Part shown: piece by piece, positions 9,966 through 21,139 of the stretch
Layout: each line of letters starts with the position of its first letter
Numbering within the stretch: position 1 is the stretch's first letter
DNA from: Megachile rotundata
Taxonomy: Eukaryota; Arthropoda; Insecta; Hymenoptera; Megachilidae
Length of the DNA stretch: 64,000 nt
Direction of reading: 5' to 3'
Assembly: GCF_050947335.1 (NCBI RefSeq)
Contig: NC_134993.1
Location: forward strand, 6,386,001-6,450,000
Program-made: the position numbers and the translations under genes
Notes under the pieces: model-generated
Database searches by the model: none
What the model was told of the DNA's origin: nothing
What the model saw: the letters and a program-made list of their open reading frames with translations, nothing else

Positions 9966-10877
9966 GCGCTCCGACTACAGATACTCCCGGCCCTACCAAG
10001 AGGGCCCGGGAATAAGCCTGAAGCGATAACGAAGGAAGGGGGGGGGGGGGGGCTATCGCGCTCGTTGCCGCAATCACGCAATACCGCGACACACTAAAGA
10101 ACACTCTACGTTTCGGGGCAGGGACAAAACTGTGCCCGTGACTGCACCGATAAATGTTTTTGGTCTTCATTCGTTCCTTTTTGCAGCCTTTAGTGCATTT
10201 TCTTTTATTTTTTTTTTTATTTTTCGTTACTTAACTCACACAATCATATCTTTTAGTTCCCTTATTTTTACGCTCAGTGTCGTGTTTTCATTTATTTTCT
10301 TCTTGTACTCCCCCCTACATTATTTTCTTACGATTTCCGAATAATCATACATTTAGTTTTTTTTCTCCAGTTCGCATTATATGTCGTAACATAGTAATAC
10401 AACTAATTATATACGGAAAAAGATAATAAATCATACTACATATAGCATATTAAAAACGACTACAGATTTTTCAGTATCTAGATACTGTTGAAACCACACC
10501 CACACTATTTTTTTTTTTATTATAAATTTTTCTTTATGGTACCAACTAAAACGACCGGCGATCCGTACTCCCGAGTATCAGGCGATTGTAACGTGCATAG
10601 AAATATCGGAAAGGTGAGATATCGGAGCAGAGAAGGCACAGAGAAAGCGCACAAACTCGGTAAGTAATAGACCAATGTTACTACTAAAATGAGAATGTAT
10701 AATAGTTTTTATATGTATTGTTTTGTGGAACTATTACTATCGCACTTTCGTTCTCTCCCGAGAGGGGTTATCGAGTTGTCCAACCGGCTGGCGCAGAGGT
10801 GTTAGTCGGAAGCGTTAGCGTTTTTTTTTTTTTTTGCATCCGACCGTTACGGTCTTCAGTGGGGGGGGGGGGGGAGT

Positions 10878-12642
10878 TGTGACGTGTAATTTATACCCGT
10901 CACAAGGAACCTCCTCGGGAGACCGGACAGTCATTGCATTAGGGGCAAAAACCGTCTAGAGAGAGAACAAAGCGCATATAGTATATCGTACGATCGGAAT
11001 CTGTCGCCGCTTTATTTAGTATGTACCATCGGATAACGACGTCATCACCAGCGAAGGAACACCGTACGTCGAGGAAACGCACCGCTACCCTGCCGCTACC
11101 CCGCTCGGATCAACTAACAGACCAAGAGAGGCAGCGGAGTAAGGGGAGGAAGGTCTGCGAGAGAGCGACGTACGCCTAAGGAAGGTTCCGCTACCCTGCC
11201 GCTTCCCCGCTAAGGACCTGCGATAGAGGAAGAGAGGTCGCGGAGCAAGAGGAGGTCCTGCCGAAGATGCCTTCGCGAGAAGACGGAAACTTCGGCCTGG
11301 GGTGGGGGTGGTCACGAGGTGTCCGAATACCGGCATAAGGGCACGCGGTTTAGCATTCTGTATTCGGCATTTGTCCAGTGGAGTTCAAAAGTAGTCAGAA
11401 TTTTTGTTATCAGACCTACCGCTGCCGCTGTTGCCCAGCCGCTGTAAAAGACATCTCGGTAAGCCCCTCCTCTTATATCGTTGTAAAGAATTCAAAATCG
11501 AGAATAACGTACCGTGGGTTGTCGAACACCGGGCGTGCTAATCACCGGCCGTTTCTGTAAAATGTGGCCGGAGTGTCGGCATTGAGCGTTAGTTAGTAGT
11601 TAGATTAAGTAATTTGGGAAATTCCGGAGGTACCGTGAAATAGGAAGATCGCTTCTCGATCTTCCTATAAGCCACGCTCGGCAGGTCACTGAATCGGACC
11701 TGGGGGATTGGTACCGCGTAAGCCACAATTTAGTTTCCTAGTCTCGCGAAAGCGTTGCAAATCTTGTGCCACCCACGTCTCGATTTCGAATTCTCATTTA
11801 CGCGGGAGCAGATCAGAAAGTGCATGTTTTGTCGTATCGGACATTTCGTAGTTGTCGCGCTAGTTCTCGCCTTCTCTCTCTAGACGGTCGTCGATACAGA
11901 ATCGATTTGTGCGTAAGAATAAGTCGCGTCGCGTTTAGTTTAATTGCGTTAGTTTCCGTGCGTTTAGAATATTTGCGTTTCGTCGCGTTATATTGCGTTA
12001 GGATAATTGCGCCGCGTTTCGTTAGTTATTAGAGTTGCGTATAGATAATTGCGTCGCGTATCATTCCGGAAATCGACGACTGTATCGCGCTTAGGAACTG
12101 GCATTAGTTCCCGTTTACGGGATTAGAATCACGGGATTTTCGGACATCGGTCAGTCGCTAAACAATAACGAGCGAACTGGTTGTCGGTACGGGATCATAC
12201 TGTTCATCACCTAGATTAAGTAGATTTAAATAAACAGCGCTGCTTTTAACGAACACTGCCGAGTCGAGGTCTCTTACGAATTATCCCGGGATATTTCCTC
12301 AAATCCGCCTCCGCGTCTAGCCTCCTTACCCTGTAAGAATCACGCCAATCTACCATTGCGTACGGATACTGAGCTGCCGAGCCGTTCCGCCGCCGATTCG
12401 AGTCTCTCGCGTTAAAGTTCCTTATCGCGACGCGGTAACGCGTCTGGCGCCCAATCAATTAATAAATCAAAGCGATATTGAACGGATTTGAATCGGGCGC
12501 CGAAGTGCTACCCGTTCGCGAATCCGCGGAGGCGCCGCGACGGTCGTGGTCGCGGGTTAGGTCAGAAGGGCCGTTTCGAGAATTCGCGGGCGAGGCGGGG
12601 TCGCGGGCAACTATCGAGCTAGCCGCGAAATACCGCGTAGCA
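10878..12642 (+). repeat. 3' LTR of gypsy copy 1
   Basis: Begins TGTGACG right after a G-rich polypurine tract and ends GTAGCA, giving 1,765 bp against 1,941-1,951 bp for the LTRs of the intact element. Shared landmarks are CTCGGGAGACCGGAC near the start, GGTAAGCCCC (GT at 11459) and TCTCTCTAG (AG at 11882-11883). It is diverged and shortened in the GC-rich repeat region. Confidence 0.85.
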
Positions 12643-12646
12643 GTTT

Positions 12647-13010
12647 ATAAACCAAACGTCTACATTGAGAGTATAGTATATTCACTAACTTTTTGAAATA
12701 TAACACTTATTTTTGGTTTATTTTTAATTTTTTAAATAATCCGGTGTGATTAAATGTAATAATAATACTTGTTTTAAATGCTGGAACGACGCAGCGGCCG
12801 CTATACTTTCGTTTCAAGTCTTGAAATAACGCTACAATTGGCCGTGAACAGCTAATTCGTCGTTCTGGCCCACTGTGCGGCGCGGCGTCAACAAATTATT
12901 AATGAACGCCGTTCGAGATTATCCGCAATGCGGAAATACGCACATTCGAAAGTGTCACTTGAAACAACAGGTTAAAAGAAAAGGCGGCTAAGTAGAATTT
13001 CTAACCGTTT
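12647..13010. other. Intergenic stretch before the Helitron coding remnant
   Basis: The first 130 bp are AT-rich and continue the sequence interrupted by gypsy copy 1. From about 12780 the sequence becomes GC-richer and unique-looking, probably 5' non-coding Helitron sequence or host DNA. I see no supported gene and could not find a clear Helitron 5' terminus. Confidence 0.4.
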
Positions 13011-15506
13011 GAAGAACGAATCTGCCGAGGAACGATCACGTCGGATCGGATTAATCCACCGGCGATTAGCAAACGAATCGGCCAAGGAAGATCACGTCGG
13101 ATCGGATTGATTCGCCGGCGATTAGAGAACGAATCTACGAAACAACGTTCACAACGTCTAATGGTCACAAGAAATCGTACGCGAGAAGTGCTACTAACAG
13201 AACCTACCGAATCAAGAAATACACGTTTAACCCATTTGCATCATAAGCGCATATATGCGCGCATTTTGCCTGGCCACTATCACCAAAGCGCGCACATATG
13301 CGCTCATTGCACTTGGGCATTTATCACCAGAGTGTATTTTATACCCATGCGTATTTGGCTCTCAATCAATGAAAAGAGGTGATCGCGAATAGTTTCAAGG
13401 TAAAATAACTTAGAAAAATAAAAAAAAATGGATGGTTATGTTTCCGACAGCAGTGAAGAGGTAATTAGATCTAGAAAATGTAGATGTTTTATGGCGATTT
13501 CTTCTGATAGTTGTGCAAAATAATTAGATTTTATTCCTCTCATAATTATGAATCTATAATGAAGTAAATATTCTTTATTTATGTAATATTGCTTTTATTT
13601 TTAACATTTAAAAACATTTTCATTAAAATACAATCAAAATATTTTTGGTGATAAGAACGAATTTTTCACTTTTCTGTGTGATGCAAATGGGTTAAAGGAT
13701 ATGCGTGAACGTGCTAGAAACCGAAGAAAAGAATTTCTTCTTCAGGCAGACAGTTTTAAATCGGCTATTAATATTTTTGCTGATGTACTGTGTGCGGTGT
13801 GCTGCCAAACTTTATATCCGCAGCAACGTTACGCTTTGCACACGCAGCCTCGGTCTCATCTAATTCCTGCAAATCTGATAGAATTAAAGAAAATAACAAC
13901 ATGTTCTCGCTGCCTACATCATCTTAAAAAGCACAAAGTTCCATCGCAGGCATTCTGGAATAAAATGGAAGTAATGCACGTACCTCAGGAGATATCAGAT
14001 TTATCGGAAATCGAAAAACACATGTTGTGCAGAATAGTATCGTTTCTTAAAATCATGAAAATTCAAAATTGCTTCAGTCAGAATTGGTGCAAAGGTCAGG
14101 TAGTCCTATTTGCCCGTGATGTATTCGAAGTTGCCGAACAACTTCCAGTTAGATTAAACCAGACCGGTATAATGATTGCAGTACAAAGCCTAGAAAATTT
14201 GGAACGACAGCGACAATTTGAAATAGATGTCGGTAAACTTCGAAGAGCTTTAGAATGGCTGCTACAAAATAATGCTTTGTATAAAGATGTGCGACCATGT
14301 TTTTGTAATATTATCAATAACATTTCGGAAATAGCTCATGTCGCTGAAGAGCTTCGTGTTGTAACAAGGGAAATTGAAGTTGCACAAAGAAGTACTGAAT
14401 CAAACAGTAAATTTGTGCATGTAGGCCATAATGTAGCTATTTTACGAGGCACGTGCCATCAAGCTAGCGATCGCTTCAGCATCGAATCTCACGGTAAGCA
14501 ATGCACAGGCATAGCTGCAGTTGCTTGTGTTGCGTTTAATTTGCTCGATCCTAGTACGTGGTGTACTAGTGATATTGATTATGTACTTTTAGTAGGAGAT
14601 AAATATTACCGTGATTGCATTGAAGCGCGAAATAACCCTGACCCCGGAGAAGTCAATGTAGACTACTTAGCTGTAACAGAATTATTGCCACACTTATCGT
14701 TTAATAATACCAGAGTCGGTATTGACATTGCCTATGAAATGGCTGTAAATGGTCATATTGACATTGATAACGGTGGTGAAAGATTCCTAAATTTAAAGAA
14801 CGGTTTAATTATGTTTTTCCAACAGTATACATACGGAATTCTTACCGCAAATTTTATATCGGTCGCTGTATCATGCAGCAACCAGTCGGAAAGTCCCTGC
14901 TATTGGTTGTTTGAAAGGTCACGGGGCCTTTCATGCTGTATGAAATTTACGAATATTGATGATTTACAGATAATCTTGCGTCGTAATTTCTATGCTAAAG
15001 GAGGCAATAGCAATGTGCTAAATATCTACTCATTAACACCTCTAGCAATTGCACCCAAAAGGAATAGATCCCCACAAGTAGAAAGGATACAACAATCACC
15101 TGTTGCGACTGCTCATACAGAGTCCGGTGAGGCACAAGTTTGTGTCGCAACAAGTATGTTACGTTCGATTGATGTCGATATTCCCAATATCGATAATGTC
15201 ATCTCTATCGGTAATAATAACAACACAGAAGATGACCCGATAAGACTGGCGAATATACATAGAAAAACTGCGTCTCCTTTGAACCTAGAGAGGGAAAGAA
15301 GAATGGAAGAACTGTGTTGGTTCTTTCTATTTCCAGATGGAAAAAATGGTTTCGGAGAGCACCGAGATATCTCAATAACACCAATGGATTACTTCCAAGC
15401 GCGTATTCTGAGCAATGACAAACGATTTCAACGAACAGATTATTTGTTCTCCGCATTATCTGTTGTTGAATATTACCGCGCAAAAGCTAGCGTTTCAGTA
15501 TCGTAG
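13011..15506 (+). pseudogene. Helitron N-terminal region with protease-like domain, interrupted
   Basis: The coding remnant starts with the basic NES..ER..R repeats typical of Helitron N-termini (about 13015-13226, with one single-base deletion). It is split by the piggyBac MITE at 13231-13691, then runs open from 13701 to 15506. The first half of that frame matches the Helitron-associated N-terminal domain with paired Cys (CAVC, CSRC). Around residues 240-450 lies a fold that looks like the cysteine-protease domain found in some insect Helitrons: a Cys at codon 268 in GKQCTGIA, with the later segment where a catalytic His would be expected reading LFERSRG, without His. A stop at 15504-15506 and a TGA near 15570 end the frame. 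Assignment of the protease is by motif memory. Confidence 0.72.
13231..13691 (+). mobile_element. Non-autonomous piggyBac (MITE), TSD TTAA
   Basis: A 461-bp element with perfect ends CCCATTTGCATCA and TGATGCAAATGGG, flanked by TTAA at 13227-13230 and 13692-13695. Removing it restores the Helitron reading frame. An ATG at 13428 begins MDGYVSDSSEE and then runs into AT-rich sequence. Acidic/Ser starts of this kind are typical of piggyBac transposases, so the MITE appears to be an internally deleted copy that kept the start of the transposase gene. Confidence 0.9.
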
Positions 15507-16254
15507 AATGCGCCAAGGAGAACATACTCCAGAGCGATTAGTAGATAATATGCACCTCACGATGAGAAATATATGAGGATCGGTATCATACTGGAAACGT
15601 TGCTGTTCGGAATTAATCGCCATGGTTCGAAGTCTTGGACCGCCCACATGGTTTGCTACCTTCTCTTGCAATGATCTAAACTGGCCAGATATGTTGAAAG
15701 CATTACTCTTATCCGATGGTCGTCCCATTTCCGAATTTGAAAACCTAACTTTTGCGGATCGACTAAAGTTGGTTCAGAAATATCCAGTAGTTATAGCAAG
15801 ACAATTTACGGTACGAGTAAACGCGTTGGTGTAGTATTTAAAAAACTCTCATTGCTTAGGTGGCGTTGTTATCGATTTTTGGTATAGAATTGAATTTCAG
15901 AATAGGGGAAGTCCACATTTACACATGCTGATTTGGTGTGAAAATGTACCTGATTTCCTTACCAACGAAGGTCACAACGTTATTGGGAAAGTTGTATCTT
16001 GTTCATTGGAAGCAGAAAACCAAGATATGAGCGACATAGTACAAAGAGTCCAAATTCATAAACATTCTGATACTTGTTACAAAGATCGTAATAATCGTTG
16101 TTGTCGTTTCGGATTCCCCAGACCGATAAGTGAAAGAATGATGTGCTTGGATCCAGATGACACACTCGCCAACAATGGACGTTTCTGTGTACTTAACACT
16201 AGGTTTACGAGACGCGTCATTTTGACGCATTTCAAATTTTATAAGGAAAAGTAC
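15507..16254 (+). pseudogene. Helitron Rep domain, first half (HUH histidines)
   Basis: Continues the Helitron after a frame change near 15500. GPPTWFATFSCNDLNWPDM (from 15640) is the Helitron-like N domain signature. GSPHLHMLIW at about 15910-15930 contains the two metal-binding His of the rolling-circle Rep endonuclease (codons 15916 and 15922). HKHSDTCYK..CCRFGFPRP near 16060-16125 is the following Cys/His motif. In-frame stops occur at about 15570 and 15832. The copia element at 16255 interrupts it. The catalytic tyrosines are on the far side of the insertions, near 23400. Confidence 0.85.
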
Positions 16255-16497
16255 TGTTAGATTGCACCTCAGGGCGACTGGCACTGGGCCATACGCCCCT
16301 GCTGTCGCTACAGCGGGACTACGACGGTTTGCGACTGCGCACTAGCCGTCTCTCTCAGGCGTAGCTTGCTCCCGGCATGTTCGCCTATCATCCGCGTCTA
16401 CGACTTGTATTTCTGTTCTTTTATAATTAATAAATACTTTATTAATTAACTTCTTTTGTTCATCCTAGTCTTCCCTTTGGAGCTGCCTTTCCCAATA
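16255..16497 (+). repeat. 5' LTR of copia
   Basis: Starts TGTTAGATTGCACC and ends CCCAATA, directly before the primer-binding site. A polyadenylation-like AATAAA occurs near 16429. Confidence 0.94.
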
Positions 16498-16515
16498 GGT
16501 TATGGGCCCAGGCAG
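16498..16515 (+). promoter_or_regulatory. Copia primer-binding site (internal initiator tRNA-Met)
   Basis: GGTTATGGGCCCAGGCAG follows the LTR directly. Its first part is complementary to the anticodon-arm region of initiator tRNA-Met, the half-tRNA priming known for Drosophila copia. Confidence 0.85.
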
Positions 16516-16597
16516 GTGATTGAAGGAAGTGTAATATTAAAAGGAACGTAAGTGTCGTGATTGTGCGTCTCCTGAGTTCGTACGACATATTTCCAAG

Positions 16598-19500
16598 ATG
16601 ACGACGACGTCGGTTAAAATCGAGTCTTTGACGAAAGACAATTACGATACTTGGAAGATACACATGGAATCGTTATTAATAAAAAACGAAAAGTGGGATT
16701 ATGTCAACGGCGAAACGAAGAAGCCGGAACTTGTAGATGGGAACGCGGCATCAGTCGAAGCGGTAAGAAATTGGGAGAAGGAAGATCGCAAAGCAAAGTC
16801 CGACATCATTCTCGGAATCAGCCCGAAGGAATTGAAGCAGGTAAAGGAGTGCGTCACTTCCCGAGACGTTTGGCTGCGTTTGCAAAGAACGTATCAATCA
16901 AAAGGCCCGGCTCGGAAAGCCGCGCTCCTGAAACGCCTTATGATGCATCGCATGGAAGAAAATGGCGACGTTCGAGAACATCTTAGAGATTTCTTTGACA
17001 CGTTGGATAAATTGACCGATATGGGAGTGGTCTTGGATCAAGACCAACTGTCGATAATGTTGCTGTACAGTTTACCGGCGAGCTTCGAGAATTTCCGTTG
17101 CGCGATCGAATCGAGGGACAATTTACCACCGACAGAGGACCTTCGTGTTAAAATCATGGAAGAAGGCGACGCTCGGAAGAAGGGGGAGCGTAGTGTCGAA
17201 ACGCACGCACTCTTTGCGAAAAGATCAGGTGCGAACGCAAGAGGAAACAGTGAATCGAAAACCGAATATAAAAAGAAGGTTAAGTGCTTTCGATGTCACA
17301 AGTTCGGACACAAAGTGAGCGAGTGTAAACAACCGTCGAAGAACGTCGAGCAGGCGAAAGCCAGCTTCTTTACTACACTCAAGACGCAAGGAGCGTACAG
17401 CGTGGAAGAAAATAGAAGTGATACTTGGTGCCTAGACAGTGGGTGCACGGCACATATGTGCAATAATCAAGAAAAATTCGCGAATGAGATTAAAACTTTT
17501 CCCGGAAAATTAAATCTCGCAAATAGTGCAACGACGGAAATTACAGCGCGTGGAACTGTTTCTATGAACACAGTGATAAATGGAAAAACAGACATAGTTA
17601 CATTAAGTGATACGCTACATGTCCCGGACTTACGTAGCAATTTGTTATCAGTGAGTAGGATTACGGATGAAGGTTACAAGGTCGTGTTCGAAAAGCACGC
17701 CGCGACGGTGGTAGACGGCAAAAACAAAACTGTTCTACGAGCACCTCGCGTAAACGGCCTTTATTTAGTAGAAGAATCGACACCTCAGTGTCGTACGGCC
17801 ACTCGAAACAATCCGATTCACCGAACGTCCTTGACGTCAGCTGAGTTATGGCATCGGAAGATGGGACATTTAAATTTTAAAGATCTTAAAAAGTGTGCTA
17901 GAGACGGTAAAGTGCTCGGAATAGACATTAAAGGTTTTGATAATTTGAAGTGCGATATATGTATTCGCGGTAAAATGTCTCGATCACCTTTTACAAAAAC
18001 ATCTGAGCGGAGTTCGAGTTTACTAGAGATCGTTCATTCTGACGTGTGCGGCCCCTTTCGCGTGAAATCAAATGGCGGTGCCGCGTATTTTGTGACCTTT
18101 ATCGATGATTTTTCTCGATGGTGTGAAATTCGTATGATCAAGTCGAAAGATCAGGTTTTCGAGAGTTTTAAAGATTTTAAAACGTATGCCGAAAACGTAA
18201 CTGGAAAGCGGATTAAGTACTTGCAATCCGATAATGGACGCGAATATGTGAATGCCCCTTTTAACAAATTCTTGAAGGAGGCCGGTATTAAGCGACGACT
18301 CAGCGTCACTTACACCCCCGAACAAAATGGACTAGCTGAAAGAAAGAACAGGACCATTTTGGACATGACGCGATGTCTGTTGTTGCAATCGTCTTTGCCG
18401 GATAGTTTTTGGGGAGAAGCCGCAAACACGGCAAATTACATACGTAACCGATGTCCGTCTGTCAGCCTCGGAGGCATGACACCATTTGAGAAGTGGACTG
18501 GGCGAGTTCCAGATGTAGGTCACCTACGGACCTTCGGTTGCAACGTATATTCCCGTGACAGAACACCGAACCAGGGGAAGCTCAAGCCCCGTTCAAGAAG
18601 AGGAACATTCGTCGGATATTCGGAGACCTCAAAGGCTTATCGTGTGTGGATTCCAGAAGAAAGAAGAATCGACATCACACGCGATGTTGTTTTCATGGAC
18701 GAAGACTCCATTGTAGAGAAGAAGGCCGATATTCAAGAGAAGCCGACAACTTCCGGAGAAGTAGGAAAATCTTCCGAACCTACTGAACTTCTGGAGGTAG
18801 TATTATCATCAAATGACGATTTAAATAAAGAAAATGAGCTGATTCGTCTTCAAGAAATGGACGAAATCGTCGAGTCTGAATCAGGGGAAGATAGTGCTAG
18901 TGATTCAGACCACGACTCAACTGATGAGGAAGCACCCAGACGAACACGTGGACGTCCGCGGATCGTGAGGACGGGTTCGAGGGGAAGACCTCGAAAGTTG
19001 TTCCATACGGCAACCAACGTCGAAGTATGTGACGCCGAAGAAGCTTTTCTGATGGAAGTACCATTGAAGGAAGCGCTGAACGGACCCGACATGAACGAAT
19101 GGATTGGTGCTATGGCTTCGGAACTCATCTCCATGTTGAAGAGCGACACCTGGAAGCTCGTACAACGACCCGAAGATCGAAAAGTGATTGGCAGCCGCAC
19201 CGTGCTGACGAACAAGTATTATCCGGATGGCACTCTGGCCAGGAGGAAGGCTCGAATCGTTGCTCGTGGTTTTTCACAGAGACCAGGCGTCGATTTCTCG
19301 GAAACCTTTGCCCCAGTCGCACGCGTCGGCTCCATTCGACTAATAACATCCCTCGCTGCTCAGTATGATTTGGACATTTTTCAGTTCGACGTAGAAACTG
19401 CCTACCTGAATGGCGAATTGGAGGAAGAAGTCTTGATGGAGGTTCCCGATTTCACAGAAGACGTCTTGAAAGAGATAATCCGGACCAACCGCGGAAACGG

Positions 19501-20674
19501 GGACATCCTGAGGAGAGCGAAACGGATGTTGAGCGATCTGGTGAGCGGAGACAAGGTGTGCTTGCTTAAGAAGTCCATCTATGGCTTGAAACAAGCCGGA
19601 CGTAGATGGCACATAAAGTTGAGCGAAAAACTTAAGCGTTATGGGCTTTCTCGGTCATCAGCCGATTCCTGCGTGTTTTACTCAGGAAAAGGAGAGGATA
19701 TCTTCATCGTTGTCGTTTACGTGGACGACATCTTAGTCGTTTCACGAGATCAAGGGAAAGTAAACGACCTTGAAACTTACTTGTCAAAGTGTTTTCAGAT
19801 GAAGAAACTAGGAAAAGTCGATTACTTCCTAGGAATGGAGTTCTGCAGAGACCAGGATGGGATAAGCATCAGTCAAAGGGGATACATCAACGATTTGCTA
19901 TCCAGGTTCGGCATGGTTGACTGCAACCCCGTGAAAACTCCCATCGACCTGGGGACCAAGCTGAAGAAGATCGAGGAGGAGCCCTCACCTGGATCATCGA
20001 AACATCCGTATCGAGAGCTGGTGGGCTCGTTGATGTATCTGGCCGTTTGTTCGAGGCCCGACATCGCTTATGCTGCGAGTTATCTCAGCCAGTTTAACTC
20101 TGGAAGCGACGATAGTCACTGGAACGCCGGAAAACGCGTGCTGCGGTACCTGAAGGGTACTTCCGACGTAGGGCTTCGATATTCTAAGAAGCTCGAACCT
20201 TTGACTGGCTTCGTCGATGCAGATTGGGCCAACGATTCACAGGATAGGAGATCTTATTCCGGATTCGCTTTTGTACTAGGCGGATCACCAATATCCTGGG
20301 AATCGAAGAAACAGAGAACTGTAGCTCTTTCCACGACCGAGGCAGAGTACATGGCTTTGGCGGAGGCAACCAAGGAGGCTGTCCACCTTCGACGTTTCCT
20401 GTTCGAGTTGGGATTCGACGAACTTGCGTCCGTACGAGTGTTTGATGACAACTGTGGAGCCATAAAACTTGCAGAAAATCCTGTTTTTCACAACAGGAGC
20501 AAGCACATAGATGTCAAACATCATTTTGTGCGGGAAGTCCTTGCAGAAGGATGGATGCGACTTCAACATTTGTCATCCCAGGACATGGCCGCCGATGTAC
20601 TCACAAAAGGGATCTCTGGATCCAAACACTGGGCTTGTTTGAAGAAGCTCGGATTGAATTTTAGCCGCTGCTAA
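16598..20674 (+). CDS. Copia Gag-Pol polyprotein, intact, 1358 aa
   Basis: Single frame, with the ATG about 100 bp after the LTR. Order of domains: Gag (residues ~1-220), a CCHC knuckle CFRCHKFGHKVSEC at ~230, protease LDSGCTAH at ~279, the integrase zinc region from ~417 (WHRKMGHL..CDIC), the integrase core with HSDVCGPF ~480, SDNGREY ~544 and AERKNRT ~580, RT with YVDDILVV ~1041, and RNase H with DADWAND ~1207 and the TEAEYMAL segment. Integrase before RT is the copia order. It would be expressed as one polyprotein and cut by its own protease in cytoplasmic particles. No stop or frameshift is present, and with identical LTRs this is a candidate active copy. Confidence 0.96.
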   Translation: MTTTSVKIESLTKDNYDTWKIHMESLLIKNEKWDYVNGETKKPELVDGNAASVEAVRNWEKEDRKAKSDIILGISPKELKQVKECVTSRDVWLRLQRTYQSKGPARKAALLKRLMMHRMEENGDVREHLRDFFDTLDKLTDMGVVLDQDQLSIMLLYSLPASFENFRCAIESRDNLPPTEDLRVKIMEEGDARKKGERSVETHALFAKRSGANARGNSESKTEYKKKVKCFRCHKFGHKVSECKQPSKNVEQAKASFFTTLKTQGAYSVEENRSDTWCLDSGCTAHMCNNQEKFANEIKTFPGKLNLANSATTEITARGTVSMNTVINGKTDIVTLSDTLHVPDLRSNLLSVSRITDEGYKVVFEKHAATVVDGKNKTVLRAPRVNGLYLVEESTPQCRTATRNNPIHRTSLTSAELWHRKMGHLNFKDLKKCARDGKVLGIDIKGFDNLKCDICIRGKMSRSPFTKTSERSSSLLEIVHSDVCGPFRVKSNGGAAYFVTFIDDFSRWCEIRMIKSKDQVFESFKDFKTYAENVTGKRIKYLQSDNGREYVNAPFNKFLKEAGIKRRLSVTYTPEQNGLAERKNRTILDMTRCLLLQSSLPDSFWGEAANTANYIRNRCPSVSLGGMTPFEKWTGRVPDVGHLRTFGCNVYSRDRTPNQGKLKPRSRRGTFVGYSETSKAYRVWIPEERRIDITRDVVFMDEDSIVEKKADIQEKPTTSGEVGKSSEPTELLEVVLSSNDDLNKENELIRLQEMDEIVESESGEDSASDSDHDSTDEEAPRRTRGRPRIVRTGSRGRPRKLFHTATNVEVCDAEEAFLMEVPLKEALNGPDMNEWIGAMASELISMLKSDTWKLVQRPEDRKVIGSRTVLTNKYYPDGTLARRKARIVARGFSQRPGVDFSETFAPVARVGSIRLITSLAAQYDLDIFQFDVETAYLNGELEEEVLMEVPDFTEDVLKEIIRTNRGNGDILRRAKRMLSDLVSGDKVCLLKKSIYGLKQAGRRWHIKLSEKLKRYGLSRSSADSCVFYSGKGEDIFIVVVYVDDILVVSRDQGKVNDLETYLSKCFQMKKLGKVDYFLGMEFCRDQDGISISQRGYINDLLSRFGMVDCNPVKTPIDLGTKLKKIEEEPSPGSSKHPYRELVGSLMYLAVCSRPDIAYAASYLSQFNSGSDDSHWNAGKRVLRYLKGTSDVGLRYSKKLEPLTGFVDADWANDSQDRRSYSGFAFVLGGSPISWESKKQRTVALSTTEAEYMALAEATKEAVHLRRFLFELGFDELASVRVFDDNCGAIKLAENPVFHNRSKHIDVKHHFVREVLAEGWMRLQHLSSQDMAADVLTKGISGSKHWACLKKLGLNFSRC

Positions 20675-20743
20675 GAGACAGGAGCCTGTAACACAACCTG
20701 CGCTTCTGTCATCATACGACTTAGCACGTGTGGCTAGTGCACG

Positions 20744-20754
20744 TCGAGGGGAAG
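20744..20754 (+). promoter_or_regulatory. Copia polypurine tract
   Basis: The purine-rich GAGGGGAAG directly before the 3' LTR is the plus-strand primer. Confidence 0.8.
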
Positions 20755-20997
20755 TGTTAGATTGCACCTCAGGGCGACTGGCACTGGGCCATACGCCCCT
20801 GCTGTCGCTACAGCGGGACTACGACGGTTTGCGACTGCGCACTAGCCGTCTCTCTCAGGCGTAGCTTGCTCCCGGCATGTTCGCCTATCATCCGCGTCTA
20901 CGACTTGTATTTCTGTTCTTTTATAATTAATAAATACTTTATTAATTAACTTCTTTTGTTCATCCTAGTCTTCCCTTTGGAGCTGCCTTTCCCAATA
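20755..20997 (+). repeat. 3' LTR of copia
   Basis: Identical to the 5' LTR as far as I can compare; ends CCCAATA and is followed by the target duplication AGTAC. Confidence 0.94.
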
Positions 20998-21002
20998 AGT
21001 AC

Positions 21003-21135
21003 AAACCCCGTTTGCATTTTTATTTTATCTCTTGTAATGACTTTTATCCAGTGGTCGAGGTAAATATATATTGAGGTAAATATATTGAGGTCTATTTTCT
21101 TCAAAAGTGTTGAAATATTGAAATTCTTTATGTGG
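21003..21135 (+). pseudogene. Helitron fragment between the copia and piggyBac insertions
   Basis: This short segment lies between two clean target duplications, so it belongs to the interrupted Helitron. It contains a small duplication of AGGTAAATATAT. The frame just before 21136 reads into the frame after 23260 if the piggyBac element is removed. Protein similarity here is weak. Confidence 0.5.
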
Positions 21136-21139
21136 TATA

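Larger units (their letters stand above)
8100..12642 (+). mobile_element. Internally deleted gypsy element (copy 1), TSD GTTT
   Basis: Copy 1 is the same family as the complete element at 27134-38109 but clearly diverged from it. It starts TGTGACG at 8100 and ends GTAGCA at 12642, flanked by GTTT at 8096-8099 and 12643-12646. After about 23 bp of LTR-like start it jumps directly into pol at the integrase zinc-binding region, so almost the whole 5' LTR, gag, protease, RT and RNase H are missing. The order is then integrase, third-ORF remnant, polypurine tract, and a 1.76-kb 3' LTR. The intact target duplication shows that the deletion happened after, or during, insertion. Confidence 0.85.
16255..20997 (+). 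mobile_element. Complete copia retrotransposon, TSD AGTAC
   Basis: Two 243-bp LTRs (16255-16497 and 20755-20997) are identical by line-by-line reading, and AGTAC flanks both sides (16250-16254 and 20998-21002). One uninterrupted polyprotein frame lies between. Identical LTRs mean very recent insertion, since the LTRs are made identical at integration. It is inserted in the Helitron Rep coding region. All parts needed for autonomy appear present. Confidence 0.96.
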
